DNA from: JACRBR01 sp964371355
Lineage (GTDB): Bacteria > Chloroflexota > Dehalococcoidia > DSTF01 > JACRBR01
Direction of reading: 5' to 3'
DNA length: 64,000 nucleotides
NCBI GenBank assembly: GCA_964371355.1
Contig: CAYJMG010000002.1
Location: 62,001 to 126,000, forward strand
Below the pieces are notes generated by a model that was not told the origin of the DNA, made no database searches, and saw only the letters and a program-made list of their open reading frames with translations. A program made the translations under genes and the position numbers. This document shows, piece by piece, positions 41,677-50,096 of this stretch; position 1 is the stretch's first letter, and each line of letters begins with the position of its first letter.

Positions 41677-41889
41677 CTAGCGGGCGCGAGGGGAGTGGAG
41701 GGCGCCGCTTGCGATGGGCTCATCGATGTAGAGGTCGCCGTTGCGGATCTTGATGTTGAAGCCGCAGTGGGGGTTGGTGCAGGCCCAGGCCTTGAAGTGG
41801 ATCGCGGCGCCCTGCGAGCCGAAGTCGGACAGGGGGACGAGGTCGCCCTCCTTGCATTTTTGACACAACGGGAAACTGGAGATTTCCAT
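41677..41889 (-). CDS. Small zinc-ribbon protein, 70 aa
   Basis: A short protein with one zinc ribbon: CQKCKEGD near residue 9 and CTNPHCGF near 37. The rest is beta-rich and carries no known domain. A strong promoter (TTGCCA, 18 bases, TATACT) and a leader of about 100 bases lie upstream on the same strand. It may bind a partner protein or nucleic acid. I do not recognise a named family. Confidence 0.65.
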   Translation of the reverse strand: MEISSFPLCQKCKEGDLVPLSDFGSQGAAIHFKAWACTNPHCGFNIKIRNGDLYIDEPIASGALHSPRAR

Positions 41890-41994
41890 CCTCGACCGCC
41901 TCCACCACCCGCAGCATCGTTTCTACGGGTTCATGGCCCTCCCCGGGCCGGGCACACGGCAGGGCAGCCTTTCGCCCCGCCTGAAAGTGCCGCG

Positions 41995-42024
41995 AGTATA
42001 AACCGTGGTTTTAACATTTGGCAA
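41995..42024 (-). promoter_or_regulatory. Promoter of the small zinc-ribbon gene
   Basis: TTGCCA (42024-42019), an 18-base spacer and TATACT (42000-41995). The AT-rich stretch stands out in this GC-rich window. Confidence 0.7.
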
Positions 42025-42138
42025 TTGACACCGGCGGAATCTCACCAGTGAAGCGCAGTGGACACGGAAGCGGTCCGAATCCGACAGAAGTATCGCGGTC
42101 GCCGTCGCTTGGGGCGATGAGAGGTAGACGGGCGCTGC

Positions 42139-42504
42139 TCAGGGTGTGCCTTCGGGAGCGTTAAGCGCCTCGGTGGCGATGACGGCGACCGTGTGGCCTT
42201 CGGGAGTGGAGGCCAGGAAACCCGCGCCCTGAGCCCAGGGGAGATCGCGCACGGCGCAACCACGCTCGAGAAAGTGCTCGGCGGCCTCTACGACGTCGTC
42301 CGTGCTGAACAGGAGGTAGGGGGGCGCGCCGGACTCCCGACCCGTGGCGTCGACCATGAGGGTGGTGCCTTCCCCGAGCTGGTAGAAGCGGACGCCGGCA
42401 TCCTCGGCGCCCAGGGCGAGGCCCAGCGCGTGCTCGAAGAAGTGGGCGGCCTCCTCGCCACCCGCGGTGCTGTAAGCAATGATGGATTCGAATCTCAGGT
42501 CCAC
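42139..42504 (-). CDS. VOC (glyoxalase/bleomycin-resistance) superfamily protein
   Basis: A 121-residue member of the vicinal oxygen chelate superfamily with one pair of beta-alpha-beta-beta-beta modules. Features are AAHFFEHALGLALGAED, TTLMVDAT, YLLFSTDDVVEAAEHFLERG and a final GFLASTPEGHTVAVI. The metal ligands are not all obvious, so the activity is unknown. The start is GTG 42504. The ACTG-type repeat lies directly before the start codon. Confidence 0.8.
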   Translation of the reverse strand: MDLRFESIIAYSTAGGEEAAHFFEHALGLALGAEDAGVRFYQLGEGTTLMVDATGRESGAPPYLLFSTDDVVEAAEHFLERGCAVRDLPWAQGAGFLASTPEGHTVAVIATEALNAPEGTP

Positions 42505-42510
42505 GGTTAT

Positions 42511-42541
42511 CAGTCGCCAGTCGTCAGTCGTCAGCAGTCGA
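42511..42541. repeat. CAGTCGTCAGTC low-complexity repeat
   Basis: The stretch contains CAGTCGCCAGTCGTCAGTCG then TCAGCAGTCG. A matching GGTCAGTCGTCAGTCG lies at 50070-50085. This is a class of dispersed intergenic repeats. Confidence 0.6.
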
Positions 42542-42698
42542 GGCCATAGTAGCCCGAGGGGAGGTTGGCGGAAGGGGCCGTCGTCACTCAGTTCGGGCGT
42601 GACAACTCAGACCGGAAGTTGTCGCGCAGGGTGGAGGACGATGACTTCCTGTTGCTCCTCGTTTATCCGTAGCGCGCGCGTACTCGGGAAAAAGGAGG

Positions 42699-43283
42699 TT
42701 ACCGATAGAGGCCGTGGTCCTTGATGTAAGCGGCGACTGGAGCAGGGACCATGGCGTCGAGCGCCTCGCCGGATTCGGCACGGCGCCGGATCTCCGTCGA
42801 GGACACGTCGACCGCGGGCATGGGGAAGGGCTGGATGCGACCTGCGAGCACGGGCACTGCCGCGATCGCGCGATCGACCGCGGCGCCGCTGCGGGGCGCC
42901 ACCGCGATGGTCGCGTGCCGGACGATACGCTCCGGATCCTTCCAGTTCGGCAGGTCGGCCAGGGCATCCGCACCGATGATGAACCAGAACTCGTCGTCCA
43001 GGCGTTCTGCCGCCAACGCGTCGAGCGTATCGGCGGTATACGTAGGCCCCGCACGGCGCAACTCAATATCACTGATGCCGAAGGTGTCGTCCCCGGCGAT
43101 GGCGATGCGGAGCATGGCAAGCCGGTGCTCGCCAGCCGTGATCTCTCGCGTCTTCCGCCAGGGTTGGCCGGCAGGGACGAAGAGCACGAGGTCGAGCGCG
43201 CACTGGTCTCGTGCGGCGGCAGCGAGTGCGAGATGGCCGTTGTGGACGGGGTCGAAGGTGCCGCCGAGGACGCCGATCTTCAT
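42699..43283 (-). CDS. nadD: Nicotinate-nucleotide adenylyltransferase
   Basis: Joins nicotinate mononucleotide and ATP to give deamido-NAD in NAD synthesis. It shows the nucleotidyltransferase HxGH motif in GVLGGTFDPVHNGHLALA and the ISSTxIR-type motif in VDVSSTEIRRRAESGEALD. The 194-residue length is normal. ATG 43283 gives the standard MKIGVLGG start; the frame extends 11 residues further without conservation. It is downstream of obgE on the same strand, a frequent arrangement with obg. Confidence 0.95.
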   Translation of the reverse strand: MKIGVLGGTFDPVHNGHLALAAAARDQCALDLVLFVPAGQPWRKTREITAGEHRLAMLRIAIAGDDTFGISDIELRRAGPTYTADTLDALAAERLDDEFWFIIGADALADLPNWKDPERIVRHATIAVAPRSGAAVDRAIAAVPVLAGRIQPFPMPAVDVSSTEIRRRAESGEALDAMVPAPVAAYIKDHGLYR

Positions 43284-43394
43284 GGGGAGTCCAGTGTTGT
43301 CAATTTCGCGATCCATCGCACGGGGCCCGGCCCAAACCGTGGACCTGTTGAGGCTCTGATCTGCGGGCTCGTGCCTCCCACCTGCAACCCGCCG

Positions 43395-44666
43395 CTATGG
43401 TTCTTCCCAGCGGAGTTCGATGTCTCCGAAGCGGACAGGGTCGCCCTGCTTGACCCCGGCACGGCGGAGGGCACTCACGACGCCCATGCGGCCCAGCCGG
43501 CGCATGGCTTCCGCCCGCGACTCATCGGACTGTAGCGCAAGCATCTCGACCAGCACGACCGGGCCCTCCCCGATCACACGCCAGGCGCCATCCTCGCGCT
43601 CGATCGTAAAGCGGGGGCCGCGGGGACGGGGACGAAGGATCTCGACGCCGGTCTCCACCGTTGCCGGCGCAGGCTCTTCCTCACGAATGCGTTCCAGCAT
43701 CTGAAACGAGAGGTTCGCGAGTTCGCGCGTACCCTGGCGGGCCGCGGCGCTAATGAAGGCACAGGGACGATCCAGCTCGCGCGCCAGCGATTCGAGTTGT
43801 TGCCTGCGAGCCGCCGCCTCGGGAACATCCATCTTGTTGAAGGCGAGGATTTGCGGGCGGTTCGCCAGGGCCTCGGCGTAGGAGCGGAGTTCGTGGTCGA
43901 TGACGGCGATATCGTGCGCCGGGTCGGGGCGAGCGGCGTCGACCACGTGGACGAGGAGGCGAGTACGCTCGACGTGGCGGAGGAACTCAAGGCCGAGGCC
44001 GTGGCCCTCGTGTGCGCCCTCGATGAGGCCCGGAAGATCAGCCATGACGTAGGAGTCGTACCCGGCCTCGACGACGCCGAGGACAGGCTCCAGCGTGGTG
44101 AAGGGATAGTCCGCGATCTTCGGCTGCGCGCGCGAGACCGCGGTGAGCAGCGTCGACTTGCCAGCATTGGGCAGACCGACAAGGCCGACGTCGGAGAGCA
44201 ACTTCAACTCGAGATCGACCCGGATCTCCTCGCCGCGTTGGCCGCTCTCGGAGATGTGCGGCGCCTGGTTGCTGGGCGTGGCGAAGTGCGTGTTCCCGCG
44301 GCCGCCCTTACCGCCCACGGCGATCCTCAGCCGCACGCCTTCCTCCGTGAGTTCACCGACGACCTCACCTGTTGCGCTGTCTCGCACGACGGTGCCCGGA
44401 GGTACACGCAATTCGAGGTCGGCGCCGTTGCGACCATGCTTCTTGGCCGCAGCACCGTTACCGCCATGATCAGCCCGGTGCTGTTTCTTGTACCGGAACT
44501 GCCCGAGGCCGTTGACCGCGCGATCAACCACGAGCACGACATTGCCCCCGCGGCCACCATCACCGCCGTCGGGGCCGCCCCGGGGTACGTACTTCTCCCG
44601 GCGGAAGCTGATAAGCCCATGCCCACCATCTCCGGCTCGGACTTCGATATGTGCAGAATCGATCAC
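43395..44666 (-). CDS. obgE: GTPase ObgE/CgtA
   Basis: An essential ribosome-associated GTPase. The glycine-rich Obg fold opens at the N-terminus (GDGGHGLISFRREKYVPRGG and onward). The GTPase has G1 GLPNAGKST, G3 DLPGL, G4 FNKMD and G5 SAA. The C-terminal OCT domain, near 345-420, ends GDPVRFGDIELRWEE. It has the usual 423 residues. GTG 44666 is the start. A TATACT box lies at 44705-44700. NadD is encoded downstream. Confidence 0.97.
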   Translation of the reverse strand: MIDSAHIEVRAGDGGHGLISFRREKYVPRGGPDGGDGGRGGNVVLVVDRAVNGLGQFRYKKQHRADHGGNGAAAKKHGRNGADLELRVPPGTVVRDSATGEVVGELTEEGVRLRIAVGGKGGRGNTHFATPSNQAPHISESGQRGEEIRVDLELKLLSDVGLVGLPNAGKSTLLTAVSRAQPKIADYPFTTLEPVLGVVEAGYDSYVMADLPGLIEGAHEGHGLGLEFLRHVERTRLLVHVVDAARPDPAHDIAVIDHELRSYAEALANRPQILAFNKMDVPEAAARRQQLESLARELDRPCAFISAAARQGTRELANLSFQMLERIREEEPAPATVETGVEILRPRPRGPRFTIEREDGAWRVIGEGPVVLVEMLALQSDESRAEAMRRLGRMGVVSALRRAGVKQGDPVRFGDIELRWEEP

Positions 44667-44699
44667 GAGCTAGGTGTCCTATCAGGGATTTCCATGATC

Positions 44700-44705
44700 A
44701 GTATA
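44700..44705 (-). promoter_or_regulatory. -10 element for obgE
   Basis: TATACT on the minus strand, about 34 bases before the GTG. The -35 element is weak (TTCCCA with a 15-base spacer). Confidence 0.4.
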
Positions 44706-44827
44706 GAGAGGGGGAATTCGTGGGAATTGGGGGAATCGAATCTGGGCGACGAGGATCAAGCAGACGTACACGGTCTTGAGATGACATATGTTAAGCAGAT
44801 GAGGTCGGTTGTCTTGACTCACTGGGG

Positions 44828-44896
44828 TAGAATAGCGGACGTGCCGACCGCAGAAGAGCGGTAATCGACGAAGCCCACTACGCGTGGGTTTTGTAA
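44828..44896 (+). promoter_or_regulatory. Leader with terminator-like hairpin before the LysM-M23 gene
   Basis: A TAGAAT box (44828-44833) without a clear -35 precedes a small hairpin (ACCGC/GCGGT) and then CCCACTACGCGTGGGTTTTG, a short stem with T4. The gene begins 5 to 50 bases later, depending on the start used. It could act as an attenuator. Confidence 0.4.
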
Positions 44897-44899
44897 CGA

Positions 44900-46213
44900 G
44901 TGGGATGTGGGGACGGGGTTCCCGCCGGTAGTAGGAGGCAGGGAGCAATCAAGGGCACGCTCAGCCCGCGCTCGTTTCAGGACAGACGAACGCGACTCCA
45001 GGGCAGGAAACTGCACTCCCCGCACCACGCGCGGCACCGAAACAGGCCATACATTCATGGTCTGGTACTCCTGTTTATCGCAGCCGCTGTCGTCTACGGC
45101 TCTCTCTCCAACGCACCGTTCCGGTCCGATCGCAAAGCTTTTGCCGCTCCTGTGAGCGGCCTTTCGATGCCCGCGGCCAGCAGCAGTGCGCAGGCGCCGG
45201 CACAACAGCAGGCAGTGCTGCGCGCAGCGACCATCAACAAGACGATCCGTCAGGAGCAGCCCGCGCTCGTTATCCCACCATCACCGGAGCTGCAGGCATT
45301 CGCCGCTCCGCTGGAACCGACCCCGACGGCAACCCCGGATCCCATTGCGAACCAGGAGGACGCTGTGGTGCGCGCGGCCGCCGAGGCTCCGACCCCTGTG
45401 GCGCCCGCGTATCAGGTGTATCAGGCGCAGGAAGGCGACTCCGTGTACGCGGTAGCGGACAGGTTCGGGATCCTGCCGGAGTACATCCTGGCGAACAACG
45501 CGGAGTTAGCCGCGACGGAGTTCCTCAGCCTGGGACAGTCGATCATCATCCCGGCCGGCAACGGAATCCTGCACGAGGTGCGCTTTGGCGAGACCCTGAG
45601 CGACATCGCGGCGCGCTACGACGTGAGCGTCGAGGAGATCACGGGCTTCGAAGGCAACGGGATCAGCGACCCGGACAGCGTGGTAGAGACGCAGACGGTG
45701 TTCGTGCCCAACGGCCAGATTCCCGAGGCGGCGCCGTTTGAGGAACCTGCCGCTGACGCCGACTCGGGCGACGGGAGTGAGGACTCCGGCGAAGGGTCGG
45801 AAGACTCGGGCGGTGGCATCGTAGATACGGGGCCGGCTTCGGGTGCCGGGCTGGTGTGGCCCATCGTGGGGCCCATCTCGAGTTCGTACGGTCCGTCGCA
45901 TCCGCTCGGCATCGACATCGACGGCTACAACCTGGGTGGCGCGCCAGTGGTGGCTGCGACCAACGGGACGGTGATCTTCGCGGGCGGGAACGCCTGCTGC
46001 TCGTACGGCCTGTACGTGGTGATCATCAGTCCGGAGGGGATCGAGACGCTGTACGCGCACCTAAGCTCGATAAGCGTGGTCGAGGGACAGACAGTGTCGC
46101 AGGGTGAGGTGCTCGGGCTCATCGGCGACACGGGGTACTCGACCGGCGTGCACCTGCACTTCGAGGTCATCGACAACGGAGTCCGGCAGAACCCACTGAA
46201 CTACCTTCCGTAG
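44900..46213 (+). CDS. LysM-domain M23 metallopeptidase
   Basis: A membrane-anchored peptidoglycan hydrolase of up to 437 residues. A basic N-terminus and one helix (HGLVLLFIAAAVVYGSL) place the rest outside. Two LysM modules follow a TPTATPD linker: YQAQEGDSVYAVADRFGILP and EVRFGETLSDIAARYDVSVE. After an acidic Ser/Gly linker comes the M23 domain with HPLGIDIDG, YAHL and VHLHFEV zinc and catalytic residues. The start is unsettled: GTG 44900 has no ribosome site, while AGGAGG (44933-44938) points to an in-frame ATC at 44948. Confidence 0.9.
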   Translation: MGCGDGVPAGSRRQGAIKGTLSPRSFQDRRTRLQGRKLHSPHHARHRNRPYIHGLVLLFIAAAVVYGSLSNAPFRSDRKAFAAPVSGLSMPAASSSAQAPAQQQAVLRAATINKTIRQEQPALVIPPSPELQAFAAPLEPTPTATPDPIANQEDAVVRAAAEAPTPVAPAYQVYQAQEGDSVYAVADRFGILPEYILANNAELAATEFLSLGQSIIIPAGNGILHEVRFGETLSDIAARYDVSVEEITGFEGNGISDPDSVVETQTVFVPNGQIPEAAPFEEPAADADSGDGSEDSGEGSEDSGGGIVDTGPASGAGLVWPIVGPISSSYGPSHPLGIDIDGYNLGGAPVVAATNGTVIFAGGNACCSYGLYVVIISPEGIETLYAHLSSISVVEGQTVSQGEVLGLIGDTGYSTGVHLHFEVIDNGVRQNPLNYLP

Positions 46214-46241
46214 TAGCGACAAGAACTCAGGGGCAAAGCAC

Positions 46242-46266
46242 AAGGGCGGACCAGGGGTCCGCCCTT
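46242..46266. terminator. Bidirectional terminator
   Basis: AAGGGCGGACC pairs with GGTCCGCCCTT across a three-base loop, between convergent genes. Confidence 0.75.
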
Positions 46267-46290
46267 TGTACTTGTGGTTCGGCAGTGGAA

Positions 46291-46923
46291 TCAGCGCTTG
46301 TGGTCGAGGACGAGAACCTGCGTCTCATCGGGGAGGGAGCTGCGCGTGACGGCGAGCTTCGCGTGACGCTCATCAGCCTTCAGGCTCATCTCCTTCAGGA
46401 AGCGGTCAACCGGGTCGAGGGTCTGCTTGTCGGCGTCAGTCTTGAAGTGCATCGGGATTACGAGGCGGGGCTCCAGCAGGTTCACGGTCTCCGCAGCGGT
46501 CGCGGCATCCAGGGCATCCCCACCGCCGACGGGCACGAGCAGGATGTCGATCGCACCCATCTCTTCGACCTGGTCGGACGTGGGGACGTGACCCAGACCA
46601 CCCAGGTGCCCGATGCGGACATCCTCGAGTTCGATGACGAACGAGACGTTGCGGCCCGCAGCCTTATCCTTCCCGCGCCAGGTGGTGACACCAACGACTG
46701 AGGCGCCCGCGATCTCGAACTCGCCGGGACCATCGATGACTCGCGGCTCACCGGCGATGGCGCCCACCGCGTTGTGGGCCGGGTGGTCGCAGCTGACGGT
46801 GACGAGGTCGGCAGTGGGGCGCCCGAGGCTGTAGCCGGAGGTCTTATCGACGGGGTCGGTGACGACGGTGGCTTCCTTCGCGCGGATGCGGAAGCAGCCA
46901 TGTCCAAGCCAGGTAATCTCCAT
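46291..46923 (-). CDS. MBL-fold metal-dependent hydrolase (Lactamase_B_3 type)
   Basis: A 210-residue MBL-superfamily protein of the UPF0173/UlaG-like type: MEITWLGHGCFRI at the N-terminus, VTVSCDHPAHN in place of the usual HxHxDH motif, IGHLGGLGH, and IPMHFKTD near the C-terminus. Some metal ligands differ from the typical HxHxDH, so the activity is uncertain. A TAAAGT box lies eight bases before the ATG without a ribosome site. It is convergent with the M23 gene. Confidence 0.85.
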   Translation of the reverse strand: MEITWLGHGCFRIRAKEATVVTDPVDKTSGYSLGRPTADLVTVSCDHPAHNAVGAIAGEPRVIDGPGEFEIAGASVVGVTTWRGKDKAAGRNVSFVIELEDVRIGHLGGLGHVPTSDQVEEMGAIDILLVPVGGGDALDAATAAETVNLLEPRLVIPMHFKTDADKQTLDPVDRFLKEMSLKADERHAKLAVTRSSLPDETQVLVLDHKR

Positions 46924-46964
46924 TGGGGATCACTTTAGCAGTTCAGGGGACAGGAGACAGGGGC

Positions 46965-48086
46965 CTACAACAGTTCATGGACGTGTCGGGCGATGGCGAG
47001 GGCGGCGGTCATACCGGGAGATTCGATGCCACCCAGGTGGACGTAGGAGCCATCGCGCCAGATAAGGAAGTCGGCCTGGGGGCCACCGGGCGATTGGAGT
47101 TTCGGACGATAGCCGACCTGTCCGGGGGCGAGGTCGCCCGTTTCGAGTGACGGGAGGTAGCGGCTGGCGGCGGCGTGGAACGCGGTGCGGCGCGCGTCGT
47201 CATTGCGGTAGTCCAGCACGGCGCCATCTTCGAGCCACTCGGTGTCCGGGCCCAGGTGGACGCCTCCGTCGATATCGAGCGTGACGTGCACGCCCAGGCC
47301 ACCCTTCGCGTGCTCGGGCACGGGGTAGACCAGATGGCGCAGTGCCCGGGCCTTCTCCGGCGTGATGATGTCGTAGTACCGGCCTTTGTTCACGGTCTGC
47401 CGCAGCCGCGGTGTCGCGGCGTCCCCGTCGAGGGGATAGCCGAGCATGCCGGCCACGGCGGGCGCACCGAGTCCGGCGCTGTTGATGAGGACTTCGGCGG
47501 TGACGGCGGTCTCGGCGCCATCGGGGCCCCGCATGGCGAGCTGGAAGCCGCCCTTCACGCGGGTAATCGTGGTGACCTCGTGCTTGAGAGCGATCCAGGC
47601 GCCATGCGACTGGGCGTCGGCCGCGAACGACGCCATCAGGCCGAGTTGGTCGACGACGCTGCTCGAACTGGACCAGAGGGCGGCGACGCACCTGACAGCG
47701 GGCTCGAGTTCGCGAAGGCGGTCCACGTCGTCGACGCGCTCGATGCCTGGCACGCCGTTGGCAGCGGCCTGGGCCGCGACCGAGTCGAGAGCGTCAAGCT
47801 CCGTCTCGTCGACGGCGACGATGAGCTTGCCGATCGGACGAAGACGGACGTTGTGGGCGGCGCACCATTCGCGGGTGAGGGCGTTGCCTTCGAGGCAGAG
47901 CGTGTGCTTGAGGGAGCCGGTGGGGTAGTAGATGCCGGCGTGGACGACGCCGCTGTTGTGGGAGCTGGTCTCGTAGCCGTAACCCGGGTGGCGGTCGATG
48001 ACGGCGACCTGCCGCGACGGTGCGAGTTGCCGGGCTATGGCGACGCCGACGACGCCGGCGCCGATGATGGCGATCTCGGTATCCAC
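46965..48086 (-). CDS. FAD-dependent oxidoreductase, L-2-hydroxyglutarate oxidase-like
   Basis: A DAO-family flavoprotein of 373 residues. The FAD site is EIAIIGAGVVGVAIARQLA at the N-terminus, followed by SSHNSGVVHAGIYY, characteristic of LhgO-type 2-hydroxyglutarate oxidases/dehydrogenases, and GVHVTLDIDGGVHLGP then HLGGIESPGMTAALAIA at the end. It likely oxidises a small 2-hydroxy acid and passes electrons to quinone or oxygen. GTG 48086 is the chosen start: TACCCT lies six bases before it and no ribosome site is present, so a leaderless mRNA is possible. Confidence 0.88.
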   Translation of the reverse strand: MDTEIAIIGAGVVGVAIARQLAPSRQVAVIDRHPGYGYETSSHNSGVVHAGIYYPTGSLKHTLCLEGNALTREWCAAHNVRLRPIGKLIVAVDETELDALDSVAAQAAANGVPGIERVDDVDRLRELEPAVRCVAALWSSSSSVVDQLGLMASFAADAQSHGAWIALKHEVTTITRVKGGFQLAMRGPDGAETAVTAEVLINSAGLGAPAVAGMLGYPLDGDAATPRLRQTVNKGRYYDIITPEKARALRHLVYPVPEHAKGGLGVHVTLDIDGGVHLGPDTEWLEDGAVLDYRNDDARRTAFHAAASRYLPSLETGDLAPGQVGYRPKLQSPGGPQADFLIWRDGSYVHLGGIESPGMTAALAIARHVHELL

Positions 48087-48095
48087 GTCGGGAGG

Positions 48096-48130
48096 GTAGC
48101 GGAGGGGGTAGGAAGTGGGGAGTGGGGAAT
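48096..48130. repeat. Low-complexity GGGGA-type intergenic repeat
   Basis: The sequence GGGGGTAGGAAGTGGGGA and its surroundings match the element at 36611-36655. Confidence 0.5.
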
Positions 48131-48232
48131 ACACGAAGGGGAAGCCGAGGGCACGGGACACCGAATAGCCGGCGAGGGGGTTTGTTTGGGGCCGGGTGCT
48201 GTGCCAGAGTGCGCGGCAGGAGGTTCTTGACG

Positions 48233-48736
48233 ATGGCACAGACGCAGTCGTTCGATGTGACTTCGGGCGTGGACCTGCAGGAGGTCGATAACGCCGTCAA
48301 CCAGGCGAAGAAGGAGATCGGCCAGCGGTACGACTTCAAGGGACAGAAGGCAGAGCTGGAGTACGACCGCAAGGAGGCGAAGCTGACGCTCTCGGCCTCG
48401 GACGAGTACTACCTGAACGCGATGTGGCAGGTGATCCGGGAGCGGATGGTAAGCCGCAAGGTGCCGATCAAGAACCTGGAGCGAGGAAAGCTGGAACCGG
48501 CGACCGGCGGGACGGTGCGGCAGGAAGTGAAGTTGAAGCAGGGGATCTCGCAGGAGACCTGCCGCGCCATCGTGAAGCTGCTGAAGGACCAGAAGATGAG
48601 GAAGATCCAGGCGGCGATTCAGGGGGACGCGGTGCGGATCTCGTCGCCGTCACGGGACGAGCTACAGGACGTGATCACCCTGCTGAAGCAGCAGGACTAC
48701 GACGTCGAGCTGCAGTTCGGGAACTACCGTGGTTAG
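48233..48736 (+). CDS. YajQ family nucleotide-binding protein
   Basis: A 167-residue protein of the YajQ/UPF0234 family, two ferredoxin-like folds. Some relatives bind cyclic di-GMP and act in regulation. Conserved blocks are SFDVTSGVDLQEVDNAVNQA, RYDFKGQKAEL, LTLSASDEYYLNAMWQVIRE and VRISSPSRDELQDVI then DYDVELQFGNYR at the end. ATG 48233 is well supported by CAGGAGG. Cyclic di-GMP binding cannot be assumed from the fold alone. Confidence 0.92.
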   Translation: MAQTQSFDVTSGVDLQEVDNAVNQAKKEIGQRYDFKGQKAELEYDRKEAKLTLSASDEYYLNAMWQVIRERMVSRKVPIKNLERGKLEPATGGTVRQEVKLKQGISQETCRAIVKLLKDQKMRKIQAAIQGDAVRISSPSRDELQDVITLLKQQDYDVELQFGNYRG

Positions 48737-48753
48737 GGCGGTGGTACGCGGGG

Positions 48754-49638
48754 TTAGCTCGGTTCGTCGCGCTGTTCGCGGAGCAGGGACTCGATGTCTT
48801 CGATGATCGAGCCAGCCTCGGGCAGATCGGCCGGGGGCTGCTGCCCGATCTGGGCGCCCCCCTGCGCGTCGTAGCGCTCTTCCAGTGTCCGGATCTGGTG
48901 CTGGACCTCGGCGTTGTCGCGCACGGCGAGCGAGACCTGGCGCTCAAACTCGTCGGCGACCAGCCGCAGTTCGCCGAGGTTGAGGCGAAGCTCGAGGGCT
49001 TCGTCCAGCGCGTCCAGGAGACCAAGGGCCGTCTTCGGGTTGGGGGTCGAGCCCAGGTAGTAGGGCGTGGCGGCCCAGACGCTGGCGGTCGGGATCTCGG
49101 CGCGGCGGGCGGCGTCGTGGAGGACACCGACGATACCCGTTGGCCCTTCGTAGCTGGAGCGGCCGATATTGCGTGAGGCCAGCTTTGACTGGACGCCGTC
49201 ATCGGTGCTGAAGCCGGTGAGCGGTACGGGGCGTGTGTGCACGGCGTCCGTCACCAGCGAGCCGAGCGTCACGAGCCGGCGCGCGCCGAGCGAGCGGGCC
49301 AGCCGCACAATCTCGCCGCAGTAGCTGCGCCACTTCAGGTTGGGCTCGATGCCGAGCATGAGGACGGCGGCGGGTGATGAACCGCTGCCCGCGAAACCGA
49401 AGAACTCATTCTTGGGCCAGGCCAGCTCGCGCTCGCTGCCGTTGACGATGCGGATCGTGGGACGCGTGTCGGTAAAGCTGTAGTACTCCTCCGGATCGAG
49501 GCGCGCGAAGGGCTGGGCCTTCCACGAGTCGACGAGGTAGCGGACGGCCGTGGTCGCCGATTGCCCGGCGTCGTTCCAGCCGGAGAAGGCGGCGATGACG
49601 TTGGGGCGGTCAAGCTCGGGGAGCTGTTCGATCTCCAT
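48754..49638 (-). CDS. PAC2 family (proteasome assembly chaperone-like) protein
   Basis: A 294-residue protein of the PAC2 superfamily. The N-terminal pattern LDRPNVIAAFSGWNDAGQSA, a LGSLVTDAVHTRPVPLTGFS block and SVWAATPYYLGSTPNPKTAL are typical. Such proteins are common in Actinobacteria and Chloroflexota; function in bacteria is unknown. The C-terminal 70 residues are helical and acidic. A TAGGCT box six bases before the ATG, with TTGGAC 18 bases upstream, suggests a leaderless mRNA. Confidence 0.9.
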   Translation of the reverse strand: MEIEQLPELDRPNVIAAFSGWNDAGQSATTAVRYLVDSWKAQPFARLDPEEYYSFTDTRPTIRIVNGSERELAWPKNEFFGFAGSGSSPAAVLMLGIEPNLKWRSYCGEIVRLARSLGARRLVTLGSLVTDAVHTRPVPLTGFSTDDGVQSKLASRNIGRSSYEGPTGIVGVLHDAARRAEIPTASVWAATPYYLGSTPNPKTALGLLDALDEALELRLNLGELRLVADEFERQVSLAVRDNAEVQHQIRTLEERYDAQGGAQIGQQPPADLPEAGSIIEDIESLLREQRDEPS

Positions 49639-49644
49639 AGATCC

Positions 49645-49674
49645 AGCCTAGTCGCATGGGCGAACGAAGTCCAA
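49645..49674 (-). promoter_or_regulatory. Promoter for a leaderless PAC2 mRNA
   Basis: TTGGAC (49674-49669), an 18-base spacer and TAGGCT (49650-49645), ending six bases before the ATG at 49638. No Shine-Dalgarno sequence lies between. Confidence 0.55.
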
Positions 49675-49682
49675 CGGGAGTG

Positions 49683-50048
49683 TCACCAGGGGCGGAGGTC
49701 GCCGTCGTCGAAGCAGCTCGATGGCGAAAGTTGCATCCGGAGGAACATATCGCTGTAGCTGGCGACGGGTGCGGCGTGCGCGGACCAGTGGTCGCGTTCG
49801 GCTTCCGGGAGGGCGTGCATGAGGCCGTGCCAGGAGGCGTGGAGGGTGGCTTCCCCGGGGGAGATGCCGAAGTCGATGGTGAAGCCACCCTGCTTGCGGA
49901 CGCGGCCGACGGTGTTGGTGCGCATGACCTGGCAGGAGGCGTCGGCGCGGTAGCGGTCGAGGACCGCGGCATCGAAGCCGACCTGCAGGAGGGCGGGATC
50001 GGCGGCCTTGAGGGCGCGCTGCTGCGTGACGCGGAGGAAATCGGACAT
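49683..50048 (-). CDS. Hypothetical protein, 121 aa
   Basis: A small soluble protein that I do not recognise. It shows FDAAVLDRYRADASCQVMRT, a GRVRKQGGFTIDFGISPGEA block, then ATLHASWHGLMHALPEAERD with several Trp/His residues. Conserved-looking, mixed alpha/beta. It sits between the rhodanese and PAC2 genes on the same strand, with a low-complexity repeat upstream. Confidence 0.6.
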   Translation of the reverse strand: MSDFLRVTQQRALKAADPALLQVGFDAAVLDRYRADASCQVMRTNTVGRVRKQGGFTIDFGISPGEATLHASWHGLMHALPEAERDHWSAHAAPVASYSDMFLRMQLSPSSCFDDGDLRPW

Positions 50049-50049
50049 C

Positions 50050-50090
50050 GTGTAGTGGTTAGCGCTTAGTGGTCAGTCGTCAGTCGTTGC
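50050..50090. repeat. Low-complexity ACTG-type repeat
   Basis: TGGTTAGCGCTTAGTGGTCA followed by GTCGTCAGTCG. It shares the TCAGTCGTCAGTCG core with the stretch at 42511-42541. Confidence 0.6.
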
Positions 50091-50096
50091 GATCAC

